Part shown: piece after piece, positions 24,599 to 34,443 of the stretch
How positions within the stretch are numbered: the first letter of the stretch is position 1
Layout of the letters: every line of letters starts with the position of its first letter
Program-made: the position numbers and the translations under genes
Source: an uncultured Desulfovibrionaceae bacterium
GTDB taxonomy: Bacteria; Desulfobacterota; Desulfovibrionia; Desulfovibrionales; Desulfovibrionaceae
Length of the DNA: 64,000 bases
NCBI GenBank assembly: GCA_944325195.1
Contig: CALUZB010000015.1
Span: 23,868 to 87,867 of the forward strand
Direction of reading: 5' to 3'
Notes under the pieces: generated by a model
Told to the model about the DNA's origin: nothing
The model's input: only the letters and a program-made list of their open reading frames with translations
Database searches by the model: none

Positions 24599-27532
24599 TT
24601 AAGCGGCAGCTCCACTTTTGGACGTGGCCATTAAATAGACTTCATGTGGATCGAGAATCAGAATTACCCGTCCATCACCCAGAATTGTGGCGCCTGAAAT
24701 GCCGTCGATATTGCCCAGATATTCTCCCAGGGGTTTGATTACAATTTCCTGGCGCTCAAGCAGACGGTCCACCACCAGACCAAGGCGCCGGTTGTTATCG
24801 TTAATTACCACCACCGACAGAACTTCGCGTTCTTCCGGGCACGGCTCTGTTCCGAGAATACCGCGCAAGTCGGTTATACCCAGAACTTCACCACGCAAAG
24901 TAACGGCCTTACGTCCCTTTACATCTGTAAGACGGGCCGACTCAATCTTTGTAGTTTCAGAAACAGAGTCGAGGGGAATGGCATAGAGTTCATCGGCCAC
25001 TTCAACCATCAGGGCATCAATTATCGCCAGAGTCAGGGGGAGAGAAAGGGTGGTGCGTGTCCCTTTTCCCACTTCCGAAGTGATGCTTACACTGCCTTTA
25101 AGGTTCTTGATGTTGGTACGCACAACATCCATGCCCACCCCTCTGCCTGAAATATCGGTGATCTTTTCAGCGGAGGAAAAACCGGGCGCAAAAATAAGTT
25201 CAATGGCTTCATGATCGTCAAGCTGCTTGGCCTCTTCCATGCTCATAATGCCTTTTTTCACAGCAACCTGGCGCATCTTTTCCGGGTCAATGCCTTTTCC
25301 GTCGTCCTCAATTTCAATCGCCACGGAATTGCCTCTATGGAAAGCGCGCAGCCAGACTTTACCTTGGGCCGGTTTTCCGGCTGCAATACGCTCTTCCGCA
25401 TGCTCCACGCCGTGGTCCATAGAGTTTCTTATTAAGTGGACTAACGGATCACCGATTACCTCAACAACGCTTTTGTCGAGTTCTGTTTCTTCCCCTTCCA
25501 TAATCAATTCCACATCCTTGCCGCTTTTGCGGGAAAGATCGCGGACAAGACGGGGGAAGCGGGAAAATACGGTTGAAACCGGAACCATGCGCACCTTCAT
25601 GATAGTGTCTTGCAAATCGTCAGAGATGCGCGCCATTGAGTAGGTGGTTTCGGAAAGATTTTGAGCTACTTCCCCGATGTCCACGTTGTTGTTTTCCTCA
25701 AGTTGGCGAGCCAGCATGGCGTAGCGGTTGCGGTTGATGATCAGCTCTCCGATCAGGTTCATTAAATGGTCGAGCTTTTCATGATCCACACGAATAGTGG
25801 ACGACGCTTTATGCCCGCTATCCTCTTTTTTACTCTCGGCCGGTCTGGCCGGAGTTGCCGCCGGTTTTGACACCGGGGAAGCCGGGGGCACGGGCGCTTT
25901 GGGAGCGGCAGCCGGGGCGGAAGCCGCCGGCTTAGGTGCTGCTTCGGGGCTTTTTTCCGCAGACGGAGTCTGTTCTGAAGGTGCCGGCGCCTTTACCGGT
26001 TTTTCTTCAGTCTGCGGGGCCGGCACAGCCTGGGTTGCCACCGGTTTAGTTTCAGCGGCTGTGGGGGCGTTTCCTTCCGGTTTTGATGCCGATGCTGCAG
26101 GAGCCGCCGTGTTTAACGCTTTTTCAATCAGCTCATAAATAATGGCGCATTCCTGGCCCATCATATCAACCATCAATGCAAAATCGAGCCCGGCTTTCCG
26201 GCCTTGGTCCACAATTCCGGCAGTAATGGCTGCGTAGTTCTTGGCTTTCTCAAAGCCCATGTAACTGCATGAATTTTGAATGGAAATAATGCTGCGGTAA
26301 AGCGCGTCGATATACTCTTTTTGAGTGCCGTCCTGCGACAGAACGTTTAATGCTTCCTTAATGGCGCTGCGTTGCTGTTCAATTGTATTTTTAAATATCT
26401 TGACGTCTTCATCGTCCTGAATTGCAGGCGCCACTTCAGGAGCTGCTCCGGCTGTTTCTTGCGGTACGGCTGACGCAGCTTCCACAGTCGGGCCTTTTGC
26501 AAAGGGTAACGATACTCCTTGTCCGGAAGAAGCCTGCTCCAGTATTTTTGCGAGACTTTGAGCCTCCACAGGTGTAGCTGTGCCGTCTGACGGATCGATA
26601 TTATGAATCAACAGGTCAAGCACATCCACGCTGATCAACAACAAATCAACCACTTCCGGGGTGATTTGCATTTCTCCTTTTCGGATGGTGTTTAAAAGCG
26701 TTTCCGCTTCGTGCGTTAAAACATTCAGCTCATTATAGCCGATAATACCGCTGTTGCCTTTGAGGTTATGAAAACAGCGGAACATGTCGTTAACCAAATC
26801 GCTGTGAGCTTCCCCATCGTCCAGCTTGACCAGACCGTTGTTCAGCTCTTCAATTATTTCATTTGACTCATCAATAAAGTCCTTAAGATGCGCTTCACCA
26901 AAAGCTGTAAGTGAATATTTGGGTAAGCGCTTCAGAGAATCCAGCCAAGCTTGTTTATCAGGCGGCAGATTGGAGTTTTCTGCAGGCGCTGCTGAACCGT
27001 CAGCCGTTTCCGCTTGAGGGGCATGGGGTTGTTCCTGAGGAGCCGCCGCTGCTTCTTCCTCCGGTGCAGGCTGGGGCTCTGAAGCAGGCTGTTCTGCGGG
27101 AGCCTGCTCGGGCGCCGGAGCGTTTGCTGCGGGCGTTTCGCCGGCCATAAGCGCGTCCAGAGTAGCGATTATGGATTGAGTGTCTACATCGCCTTCAGAG
27201 TTGGTTTCCTCAAGATTATCAATCATTTGGCGCAAGGCATCGGTTGCTGTGAGGATAACGTCCATTATTTCGGAGCTGACGCTCATTGTGCCTTTGCGCA
27301 ATTCATCCAGGATATTTTCCGAACGGTGAGCCAGGGCGTTGATTTTGTTTAACCCCATGAATCCTGATGCCCCTTTTAAAGAGTGCATCGGTCTGAAAAT
27401 CTGGTTAAGCAGTTCAAGATTTGTTGGGTCTTTTTCCAGCTCAAGCAAGTTTGGCTCAATCGATTCGAGATGTTCCCGCGACTCGATAATAAAATCGGTA
27501 AAGATCTCGGAATCCATGAAATCCTGATTCAT
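24599..27532 (-). CDS. cheA: Chemotaxis histidine kinase CheA with three Hpt-like domains
   Basis: A 977-residue CheA. Hpt1 (about 10-108) has H50 in RPMHSLKGASG, and Hpt2 (about 215-312) has H255 in RCFHNLKGNSG. A third Hpt-like module (about 378-473) aligns well, but I416 stands where the His should be (RSIISIQNSCSYMG). A Pro/Ala linker (475-575) leads to the dimerisation domain, then the ATPase (N-box IRNSMDHGVE, G boxes DDGKGI and GRGVGMDVV) and a CheW-like C-terminus. It phosphorylates CheY and CheB. The start at 27532 follows AGAGG. It is the last gene of the che operon, 190 bases after cheY. Confidence 0.95.
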   Translation of the reverse strand: MNQDFMDSEIFTDFIIESREHLESIEPNLLELEKDPTNLELLNQIFRPMHSLKGASGFMGLNKINALAHRSENILDELRKGTMSVSSEIMDVILTATDALRQMIDNLEETNSEGDVDTQSIIATLDALMAGETPAANAPAPEQAPAEQPASEPQPAPEEEAAAAPQEQPHAPQAETADGSAAPAENSNLPPDKQAWLDSLKRLPKYSLTAFGEAHLKDFIDESNEIIEELNNGLVKLDDGEAHSDLVNDMFRCFHNLKGNSGIIGYNELNVLTHEAETLLNTIRKGEMQITPEVVDLLLISVDVLDLLIHNIDPSDGTATPVEAQSLAKILEQASSGQGVSLPFAKGPTVEAASAVPQETAGAAPEVAPAIQDDEDVKIFKNTIEQQRSAIKEALNVLSQDGTQKEYIDALYRSIISIQNSCSYMGFEKAKNYAAITAGIVDQGRKAGLDFALMVDMMGQECAIIYELIEKALNTAAPAASASKPEGNAPTAAETKPVATQAVPAPQTEEKPVKAPAPSEQTPSAEKSPEAAPKPAASAPAAAPKAPVPPASPVSKPAATPARPAESKKEDSGHKASSTIRVDHEKLDHLMNLIGELIINRNRYAMLARQLEENNNVDIGEVAQNLSETTYSMARISDDLQDTIMKVRMVPVSTVFSRFPRLVRDLSRKSGKDVELIMEGEETELDKSVVEVIGDPLVHLIRNSMDHGVEHAEERIAAGKPAQGKVWLRAFHRGNSVAIEIEDDGKGIDPEKMRQVAVKKGIMSMEEAKQLDDHEAIELIFAPGFSSAEKITDISGRGVGMDVVRTNIKNLKGSVSITSEVGKGTRTTLSLPLTLAIIDALMVEVADELYAIPLDSVSETTKIESARLTDVKGRKAVTLRGEVLGITDLRGILGTEPCPEEREVLSVVVINDNNRRLGLVVDRLLERQEIVIKPLGEYLGNIDGISGATILGDGRVILILDPHEVYLMATSKSGAAA

Positions 27533-27722
27533 ATGTACCTCTTGGGTAGGGGGCATACCCTGAACTATGCCCCTTGATAACTCAATTAAGCAGATATTGC
27601 GGAAATCATCTGTGTGCCTGCAAAGCGGCAACAGAGTATTTCCCTTTTCATATTTCGGCAGAACGAGCAATAAACTTTATATGGCTTACCGATAACCATG
27701 CAAAGCAAAGAGGAAACGTGCA

Positions 27723-28091
27723 TCAACCCAGCAGCATTTTGATGTTCCGAACCATTTGTTGAGGTTGCGCCGGTTTTACCATATAGAGGTTGGCCCCTAA
27801 GCTGATTCCTTTTTGGATATCTTTCTCCTGTCCTTCTGTGGAAAGCACCACGATCGGCAAGTCGCTGTAGGCGTCCTGCTCACGTACAGTTCTGATAAAC
27901 GTAAAACCGTCCATCCTGGGCATGTTGACATCGGATATAATCATGTCAATATCCGGATTGGCATAAAGTTTTTCCAGGCCGTCCAGACCGTCTTCGGCGG
28001 CGGTAATTTTGTAGCCTTCGTTTTTTAAAATAAACGCCACAAGATTTCTGATTGTTTTGGAGTCATCTACGATTAAAATGTGTTTGCCCAT
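27723..28091 (-). CDS. cheY: Chemotaxis response regulator CheY
   Basis: A single receiver domain of 122 residues. The acidic pocket is D9/D10 (LIVDDS), the phospho-acceptor is D54 (IISDVNMPRMDG), the switch residues are S84/T85 and the conserved lysine is K106 (MVKPAQ). With no output domain it acts by binding the flagellar motor, as CheY does. It follows cheW by 18 bases and has AAGGAG before its ATG, within the same minus-strand operon as cheA. Confidence 0.93.
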   Translation of the reverse strand: MGKHILIVDDSKTIRNLVAFILKNEGYKITAAEDGLDGLEKLYANPDIDMIISDVNMPRMDGFTFIRTVREQDAYSDLPIVVLSTEGQEKDIQKGISLGANLYMVKPAQPQQMVRNIKMLLG

Positions 28092-28109
28092 GTCTGCTCC
28101 TTAAATAAA

Positions 28110-29315
28110 TTAGCGCAATATGGAATCAATGATTTTGTCTACAGAAATCATTCCAAGCAGCCTCATGCCGTCTTCCGATTTCATAACTGCGGAAATAAAG
28201 TCTACATCTGAATTAATGCCAAGTTGGGCTTCAACCCCCCATTCCAAATTGGATTGAGCAACCCAATACATGGTATGAATTTTTTCCACCACAAACCCAA
28301 GCTGAATGCCGCGGCGCAAGCAGATGATGATACATTTTTTGCTTGTTTCCAGGGGCTTGTTTACCACATCAAGCATATTTCTTAAGTTCACAACCGGGGT
28401 TACACGTCCGCGCAAGCTGATAACTCCCTCCACAAACGGCGGAGCCATGGGTATTCTGATTGGCGTTTCAAAACGAATAACCTCTTGCATTGCCATGGTT
28501 GGAATGACAAATTCCTGATCTCCAATAAAGAAAGCCACCATTTGACAATGCTCTTCCTGCTTAAGCACACTTTCCAAGGCCGGCTCAGCGGCTTTCACCG
28601 CTTCAAATTCTTCCCTGGTGATATCCAGCGGGCTGCGGATCTGTTCGGCAGATGCAACTTGAGCGGCAAGAGGCGGTGATGACACAACCCCGGAAGCAGC
28701 GTCAGGCTCTGCATCTGTTAAAAGCGTTTCACCGGAAGTTCCAACCTGCGGCTTTACAACTTCATCAGTTTGAGTCTGTGTTTCAGCTTTTACTTCAACG
28801 GCGGCAGCGGTTGGAGCTGTCACCATTGAATCTGCCTGTGGTTGAACGGAAGCTGTCCCGGTGGAACTTGCCTCTGCAATTGAGGCGTTGGAAATTCTGT
28901 CTGCTTCCGGTGCAATGGCAGTTGGCGGCGTTTGAGCGTCGTTTATATCGGCGGGCTTTTCATCTTCATCTGCTTCCGCTGATGCAACTGGGAGCTGAGC
29001 CTGTTCCAACTTTGCTTCCGGTTCGACTGCCTTTTGAATGAATGCCGCGCCGGTTGGGGGTTCCTGCTCTGCAGACTCCTTTGTATCAAAAGCGATGTCA
29101 TTAATATATTCACTGTCGGCAAGAGTCGCCTGAGCTGCGGGCGGGGCATCCGGCTTCGGCAGTTCTGCGCTTTTGAGCTTTTTGTTTAAAAGATCCTCGT
29201 CGTTAAGGCCAAGGTATTTCATCATGAACAAGCGTTCAGCAGGAGTATATTCCGTGTGGCTTGAAGTCGGCGAGAAATCTTGCGTGTTGAAATATTCTTC
29301 AGGTGAACTTACCAT
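28110..29315 (-). CDS. cheW: CheW-domain protein with long N-terminal extension
   Basis: A 401-residue protein. Only the last 150 residues form a CheW coupling domain (QMVAFFIGDQEFVIPTMAMQ, FVEGVISLRGRVTPVVNLR). The first 240 residues are low-complexity, rich in A/E/P/S/T, and probably disordered. CheW links receptors to CheA; classic CheW is about 160 residues, so this is an extended variant. Such extensions may bind ParA-type localisers encoded next door (inference). The ATG at 29315 overlaps the end of the parA gene; an in-frame TTG lies three codons upstream, closer to GAGGAG. Confidence 0.88.
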   Translation of the reverse strand: MVSSPEEYFNTQDFSPTSSHTEYTPAERLFMMKYLGLNDEDLLNKKLKSAELPKPDAPPAAQATLADSEYINDIAFDTKESAEQEPPTGAAFIQKAVEPEAKLEQAQLPVASAEADEDEKPADINDAQTPPTAIAPEADRISNASIAEASSTGTASVQPQADSMVTAPTAAAVEVKAETQTQTDEVVKPQVGTSGETLLTDAEPDAASGVVSSPPLAAQVASAEQIRSPLDITREEFEAVKAAEPALESVLKQEEHCQMVAFFIGDQEFVIPTMAMQEVIRFETPIRIPMAPPFVEGVISLRGRVTPVVNLRNMLDVVNKPLETSKKCIIICLRRGIQLGFVVEKIHTMYWVAQSNLEWGVEAQLGINSDVDFISAVMKSEDGMRLLGMISVDKIIDSILR

Positions 29316-30106
29316 AGTGTGCAAATCTCCTCTGCCAGAGCTTTATAGGCCTGGGCGCCCCTGCTGCCGGGGGCTGCTTTGGATATTACTGTTCCCATAG
29401 CGCTTGCTTCCCTGAATTTAGTATCCATGCCGATAATAGTTTTAAAGAGACGATCACTCATTTTGGTATTGAGCAAGTCCAGCACCTTAGTACACGCTTT
29501 TGCCCTTTTGTCGTACATTGTGGGTAGAGCTCGGAAATCAAGCGGCTCCGGCAGTGCTTTATTCAATATTTTCACGGTGTCTATCAACAGTTTCAATCCA
29601 TGCACCGCAAGGAAGTCTGTCTGGATTGGGACTATCAGCATATCGGAGGCGACCAAGGCGTTGACCAGCAGAATCCCCAGATGTGGGGGGCAGTCGAGAA
29701 GAATGAAGTCGTATCTGTCACGCAGAATTTCCAGGGACTGGTTCAGGATATTCCCTTTGCCGGGGCGATTTTTCAAATCGCCGTCCAGATCGGCCAACTG
29801 TACTGCCGCCGGTGCGAAATCAAACCCCAGGTCTTCAGGAGTGTTGATTATTCGACTCCACAGCCACCCATAATCCGGCAGTGATGAGTCGGTCGCCGCC
29901 TGTTCGTTCATAAAGATATCATAAACGGTGTTGCTCACGGTTCCCGGGTAATAACGCAGATGAACTGAGGCGCAACAATGCGGGTCAAGATCCATTACCA
30001 GGACTTTACGTTGTTTCTCGCCTAAAGCCGCAGCCAGACTTAAGGCTGTGGTTGTTTTCCCCACGCCCCCTTTTTGATTTGCTATGCCGAATACCTTAGC
30101 AGTCAT
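29309..30106 (-). CDS. ParA/MinD-type ATPase of the chemotaxis operon
   Basis: A 265-residue deviant Walker ATPase. The P-loop is GIANQKGGVGKTTTALSLAA, with the signature first lysine; the Walker A' is KVLVMDLDPHCCAS and the Walker B is FILLDCPPHLG. ParA proteins of this type inside che operons (ParC of Vibrio, PpfA of Rhodobacter) place chemoreceptor arrays at poles or distribute them at division. No ParB is next to it, which fits that use and not plasmid partition. The ATG at 30106 is used; a TTG two codons upstream lies nearer to the GGGG site. The 3' end overlaps cheW. Confidence 0.88.
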   Translation of the reverse strand: MTAKVFGIANQKGGVGKTTTALSLAAALGEKQRKVLVMDLDPHCCASVHLRYYPGTVSNTVYDIFMNEQAATDSSLPDYGWLWSRIINTPEDLGFDFAPAAVQLADLDGDLKNRPGKGNILNQSLEILRDRYDFILLDCPPHLGILLVNALVASDMLIVPIQTDFLAVHGLKLLIDTVKILNKALPEPLDFRALPTMYDKRAKACTKVLDLLNTKMSDRLFKTIIGMDTKFREASAMGTVISKAAPGSRGAQAYKALAEEICTLW

Positions 30107-30133
30107 CAGCAAGTATCCCCTTTAAGTCTGAGA

Positions 30134-31021
30134 CTATTGCTTTCTGTAAATAATTGCACCGGTGTGGTGCTCAGGAATAAAAGCCCTGGATATGTTGTGC
30201 AATGATTCCGAATGCCCGATGATCAAATAGCCCCCCGGTAAGAGATTATCGTAAAAAGCGTTGATGACCCGTTTCTTCATATCATCGTCAAAGTAGATGA
30301 TTACGTTGCGGCAGAAGACGATATGCGAGCGTTCCACCCGACGTAACTGCATTTGCTCGTTCAAGTTGATCTGCCCGAAACTGATCAGACGTTTTACGTT
30401 ATTGTTTACCCTGTACTGGTTACCTTCCTTGGTGAAGTATTTTGCAATTAAAGGAAGGGGAGTGGTGCGCAAAGAGTATTCGGAATAAATGCCCTGACGA
30501 GCAGTGGCAAGCACTGCCTCGGACAAGTCGTTAGCAGTTATCTTGATATCCCATTGCGAAATTTCCATACCCAGCACTTCATGAATGATTATGGACAGCG
30601 TATAAGGTTCATCTCCGGTGGAACACCCGGCAGACCAGATACGCAGTTTTTTCTGGCCGGCTTTACGCTGTGCATCCAGGAGTTTTTTCAAGACCTTTTC
30701 TTTAAACACCTCAAGCTGGGGGTTATTTCTGAAGAAACTGGTTTCGTTTGTGGTTACAACCTCAAACAGTCTGTTCAACTCAGCTCTTCTGTTACTGTCG
30801 TAGCGCAGAAAGTAATAGTATTCGCCATAAGTTTTGAGGTTCAAATCTTTAAGGCGGTTGGCCAAACGGTTTTCAACCAGATATTTGCGGGTTTCAGCTA
30901 TGTAGATACCGCTTTGTTCATAGATGAAATCACGCAATTGAATAAACTCTTCATTCGTGATTTTCAATCTGTTGCTGGAAAATCCGGTAGTTGTGCTTTT
31001 AGGCAGAAGAGTCTCTTTCAT
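30134..31021 (-). CDS. cheR: Chemoreceptor methyltransferase CheR
   Basis: A 295-residue SAM-dependent enzyme that methylates receptor glutamates. The N-terminal helical domain (20-100: EFIQLRDFIYEQSGIYI) is followed by the SAM domain: LRIWSAGCSTGDEPYTLSI is the classic glycine motif, and VFCRNVIIYFDDDMKK is the CheR post-motif. It ends near GHSESLHNISRAF. No C-terminal pentapeptide-binding or TPR extension is present. The start codon overlaps the stop of the HEAT-repeat gene as TAATG, with GGAGGG upstream, so translation is coupled. Confidence 0.95.
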   Translation of the reverse strand: MKETLLPKSTTTGFSSNRLKITNEEFIQLRDFIYEQSGIYIAETRKYLVENRLANRLKDLNLKTYGEYYYFLRYDSNRRAELNRLFEVVTTNETSFFRNNPQLEVFKEKVLKKLLDAQRKAGQKKLRIWSAGCSTGDEPYTLSIIIHEVLGMEISQWDIKITANDLSEAVLATARQGIYSEYSLRTTPLPLIAKYFTKEGNQYRVNNNVKRLISFGQINLNEQMQLRRVERSHIVFCRNVIIYFDDDMKKRVINAFYDNLLPGGYLIIGHSESLHNISRAFIPEHHTGAIIYRKQ

Positions 31022-32943
31022 TACATCCCTCCGGGTCCTTCGCTTATAGTCGCAAGTGCCTCCTCTGCCGGACCTTGCAGGTCTGGATCGCCGGCTTCCA
31101 ATACTCCCAGAATTGCGGAGAATGCTTCTTCACCGCCTATTTGGGCGAGCGCCTCAATGGTTTTTATCGACACCAGAGGATTTTCCTTCGACAAAAACGG
31201 CACGAGCAAGGGCACTGTGTCATATCCACCGATTTTACCAAGAGCCTCAACTGCTCTGGCCACAACCCAATCGTCTTCGTCGTCCAGGGCTTTTACCAGC
31301 AGGGATGCGAATTTTGGTTCGTGAGCATCCCCCAGCACTTCCACCAGGGTGAGGCGCACTTCCCGATCCGGGTCGCTTGCGCGGGTCATGATTTTCTCAA
31401 GCAGATCGGGCGGAATGGGCGACATTGCTTTCAGCGCCTTCAGAGCTTCCATTCTCACCAGGGGGCTGTCATCGAACAAGCTCTCAGAAATGCTTTGCCA
31501 GTTGTTCTTCAGGTCTATATTGCCGAGGGCATTTACCGCCATGGCCCGATTATCTTCATCGTGAGCGTTCAGCAGGCTCTTAAAGTAAGCGATAATTTCA
31601 TCCCCGCCCATAGCGATGCACGCTTCCAGAGCAGCAAGCCGTACATCTTCATACTTATGCTGTAAGTACTCTTTAATTTTACTTTCAGCTGTCGGAGTGG
31701 GACGATTGCGCACGAAATAGTAAAGCGCGCTTTTGATGATATCGCCGTCAGTGCCTTCGATGAGTATTTTTTCAAAGAACGGAATATCGTCCGGATCGGA
31801 GATATCTATGAGATGTGCGATGATGTTCCGCTGGGTATTTCTGTCTTTATTCCAGAACTGCTGGGTCAGAAGTGCAACGGACTCTTTGCTGTTGATTCTG
31901 GCCAGCACTTCAACCGCCAGCTTGGCGGCGTGTTCGTCATTGCTTTTCAGGGCGTTTTCCAGTGTGGCTGTATTGCCGATACCCACCAAGGAATTGACCA
32001 TCAACATTAAGCGCTCCGGCTCGAGGTCCGGGTCTATGGACTGGGCCAGTTGAAAGACGGCGCGACTTGCGTCTTCTCCGCCTACATATTTAAGCCCCAG
32101 AACCGCCGCATCCTGCACGGAGGGGTCTTCATCCTGAAGGGCATCCAGCAGATAACCGCGGTAAACGTCTTTGTCTTTTTCAAAAAACAAAGCCAAAGAC
32201 TTTTCATTGAGGATTTTAATTATTGAACTGATAATTTTGTTCCGGAGAGGGCCTGATGCGGTTTCCAGCTTTTTACTGAGCATGGGCACGGCTTTGACGT
32301 TGGCGAACTCTCCCAGGGCTTCAATGATCATTGATGCGACTAAATCGCTTGCCCTGTCCAACGCCTTGACCAAGGCCATGATTGATGATTCGCTTTTAAT
32401 CTTTGTCAGAGATTCTATAACCGCGAACTGAACCCATTCCTCATCTGACAGGGCCTGATTAAGCACGCTTGCAGCTTCAGGAAACCCCAGATTTCCCAGA
32501 CTCATGGCCGCCTGGTAGCGCACGTTCACTTCAGGGTCGCGCAACAGGGCTTCGCTTAACGGCTGCATGGCTTCAAATTTTTCACTTGAGCCGAGAATAT
32601 CCGCCATAAATATCCTGATATCGGGGTCATCGCCGATTAACAGGACTTTAAGCGGTTCAATGGAGTCTTTGCCAACTTCCCGCAGTATGTCCATAGACAT
32701 ATTTCTGATTGGGGTTTCATCGGAACTCAGCAAAGGAATAAGCGCGTTCACCACCTCCGGGCCACGAATCTGGCGCAGCGCATATTCAGCGGCTTCCTGC
32801 ACACCTAAATTGTTCGAGCCCAGAAGCTTAACCAAATTGGGCACAGCTTCTTTCATGCGTTTTTCACCGGCCAGAAAGGCGGCTTCACGCAATTGATCGG
32901 ATTCGCTGCTGTCAAAACTTTTCAGTATTTCGCAGTCGGTCAT
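31021..32943 (-). CDS. HEAT-repeat protein of the chemotaxis operon
   Basis: A 640-residue all-helical protein built of about twenty HEAT/PBS-lyase-type repeats from end to end (for example NLVKLLGSNNLGVQEAAEYA and SLLVKALDDEDDWVVARAVE). It has no signal peptide, membrane segment or enzyme motif. HEAT solenoids act as protein-binding scaffolds; lying between cheB and cheR it probably works with the chemosensory complex. The start at 32943 follows GGGGG ten bases upstream; an upstream in-frame start is less likely. The equivalent position holds a HEAT protein in Desulfovibrio che operons as I remember them. Confidence 0.85.
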   Translation of the reverse strand: MTDCEILKSFDSSESDQLREAAFLAGEKRMKEAVPNLVKLLGSNNLGVQEAAEYALRQIRGPEVVNALIPLLSSDETPIRNMSMDILREVGKDSIEPLKVLLIGDDPDIRIFMADILGSSEKFEAMQPLSEALLRDPEVNVRYQAAMSLGNLGFPEAASVLNQALSDEEWVQFAVIESLTKIKSESSIMALVKALDRASDLVASMIIEALGEFANVKAVPMLSKKLETASGPLRNKIISSIIKILNEKSLALFFEKDKDVYRGYLLDALQDEDPSVQDAAVLGLKYVGGEDASRAVFQLAQSIDPDLEPERLMLMVNSLVGIGNTATLENALKSNDEHAAKLAVEVLARINSKESVALLTQQFWNKDRNTQRNIIAHLIDISDPDDIPFFEKILIEGTDGDIIKSALYYFVRNRPTPTAESKIKEYLQHKYEDVRLAALEACIAMGGDEIIAYFKSLLNAHDEDNRAMAVNALGNIDLKNNWQSISESLFDDSPLVRMEALKALKAMSPIPPDLLEKIMTRASDPDREVRLTLVEVLGDAHEPKFASLLVKALDDEDDWVVARAVEALGKIGGYDTVPLLVPFLSKENPLVSIKTIEALAQIGGEEAFSAILGVLEAGDPDLQGPAEEALATISEGPGGM

Positions 32944-32996
32944 AATTATTAAACCCCCGGTGAAGGTAATTGGCAAAAACCAGAGCGGTTGTTATG

Positions 32997-34058
32997 CTAA
33001 CGGATATATAAGTTGTTGATTATTGATTTGGCCATATCGTCAATATCAACTATTTCATCTGCCAGCCCCGCGTCCACAACGGCCTTGGGCATTCCATAAA
33101 CAACGCAGGATTGTTCACTTTGGGCCAACATGCGGCCTCCTTGCTCTTTAAGAACCCGGGCTCCATTGACTCCATCGTTGCCCATGCCTGTGAGCATAAC
33201 GCCAAGGGCTTTCCGTCCGAACACCTTACCCACCGAGTCCATCAACTCATTGGCGGAGGGTTTGTATAAAGCGGAAACAGGCTCTTCTGATACAACTATC
33301 TCGAGGTTCGGCTTTACCCTGATGTGCTTGCCGCCCGGAGCGACAAAAGCCCAACCGTTTTTCAGCTTGTCTCCGGGCTCGGCTTCTTTAACGGAAATCT
33401 GGCTCACGGCATCAAGACGTTTTGCAAAAGTCTTGGTGAAGGCCGCGGGCATGTGCTGCGCTATAAGAATGCTTGCGGGAAAGTCTCCCGGCAATGCTGA
33501 AAGAATTTTCTGCACTGCCGGCGGCCCGCCGGTGGAAACACCGATGGCCACTACATCCCTTACCGGATATGTCGACCGGGCTATTGGGCGTTCCGGTGCG
33601 TTTGCGCCGGGCATCGGCGGTGTCGGTTTTAATAGGGGGGTGTGCCTTGGACGTCTGAGCTTTTTCAATATGGGGGTACGGCGCGCCACACTAAGGATAG
33701 TTTCATGGATTGTTTTTTCGTATCCTTCGGTGGGCAGAGTCTGTTTGGTAATGAAATCAACCGCGCCAAGCTCCATGGCTTTCAGGGTGTCTTCCGCGCC
33801 TTCTGTGGTCATTGAACTGATCATTAATACAGCGCGGGGCATTTCCTCCATAATCCGTTTTAAAGCAGTGAGACCATCCATACGGGGCATTTCAATATCA
33901 AGCGTAACTACGTCCGGGTCATGAATCGATATAAGCTTCAGAGCTTCCTCTCCATCGCGCCCGGTAGCCACGACTTGAATCTGCGGAGATTTTTGGAGGA
34001 TTTTCACCAAAGTATTCCGCATGAAGATGGAATCATCTACAACTAGAACCTTTATCAT
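32997..34058 (-). CDS. cheB: Chemotaxis methylesterase CheB
   Basis: A 353-residue CheB. The receiver domain (1-125) has the acidic pair D8/D9 (VVDDS) and the phospho-acceptor D54 (TLDIEMPRMDG). A proline-rich linker (135-165) precedes the esterase domain with its triad S175 (IGVSTGGPP), H202 (IAQHMPAAF) and D295 (TGMGNDG). It removes methyl groups, and deamidates, from receptors after phosphorylation by CheA. It is the first gene of the minus-strand che operon, behind a sigma-28-like promoter. The seven genes cheB to cheA are closely spaced. Confidence 0.95.
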   Translation of the reverse strand: MIKVLVVDDSIFMRNTLVKILQKSPQIQVVATGRDGEEALKLISIHDPDVVTLDIEMPRMDGLTALKRIMEEMPRAVLMISSMTTEGAEDTLKAMELGAVDFITKQTLPTEGYEKTIHETILSVARRTPILKKLRRPRHTPLLKPTPPMPGANAPERPIARSTYPVRDVVAIGVSTGGPPAVQKILSALPGDFPASILIAQHMPAAFTKTFAKRLDAVSQISVKEAEPGDKLKNGWAFVAPGGKHIRVKPNLEIVVSEEPVSALYKPSANELMDSVGKVFGRKALGVMLTGMGNDGVNGARVLKEQGGRMLAQSEQSCVVYGMPKAVVDAGLADEIVDIDDMAKSIINNLYIR

Positions 34059-34120
34059 AAATTTCCTGCAGATTAAGAGTTATCTGGAAACAGCGTGATT
34101 GTTCTGCAAAGATGCCGGTG

Positions 34121-34146
34121 TGTTCGGCAATTATGTTCTACGTTTA
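34121..34146 (-). promoter_or_regulatory. Sigma-28 (FliA)-like promoter of the che operon
   Basis: On the minus strand TAAA (34146-34143), 14 bases, GCCGAACA (34128-34121), close to the FliA consensus TAAA-N15-GCCGATAA. It lies 63 bases before the cheB start. Confidence 0.45.
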
Positions 34147-34364
34147 TCCCAATTCTTCTATTTTTACAAGGTTAATAGGAAGTATTTATAGTCAGACGCC
34201 TGTAAAGATGTTTGAGCATGGGGTCTGTTGACCGTAAATATAATATTCAGCCTGGAGCAACCTTGAAAGCCGACCTGGCAACGGTATGGCATAACCGCCG
34301 GAAAGCGGATAGCGGAGTCCGCTTGGGCTTGTTGAAAACGGTTTGATAAATCAGTCGTCAAGCC

Positions 34365-34392
34365 TTGACATTAACGGGAGTTGCAATAGATT
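34365..34392 (+). promoter_or_regulatory. Sigma-70-type promoter of cstA
   Basis: TTGACA (34365-34370), 16 bases, TAGATT (34387-34392), 52 bases before the cstA start. Confidence 0.55.
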
Positions 34393-34443
34393 CCAGTTAA
34401 TCGGTGTATCCGTTCGGTTAATGTATTTTATTGGGAGTAAAAT

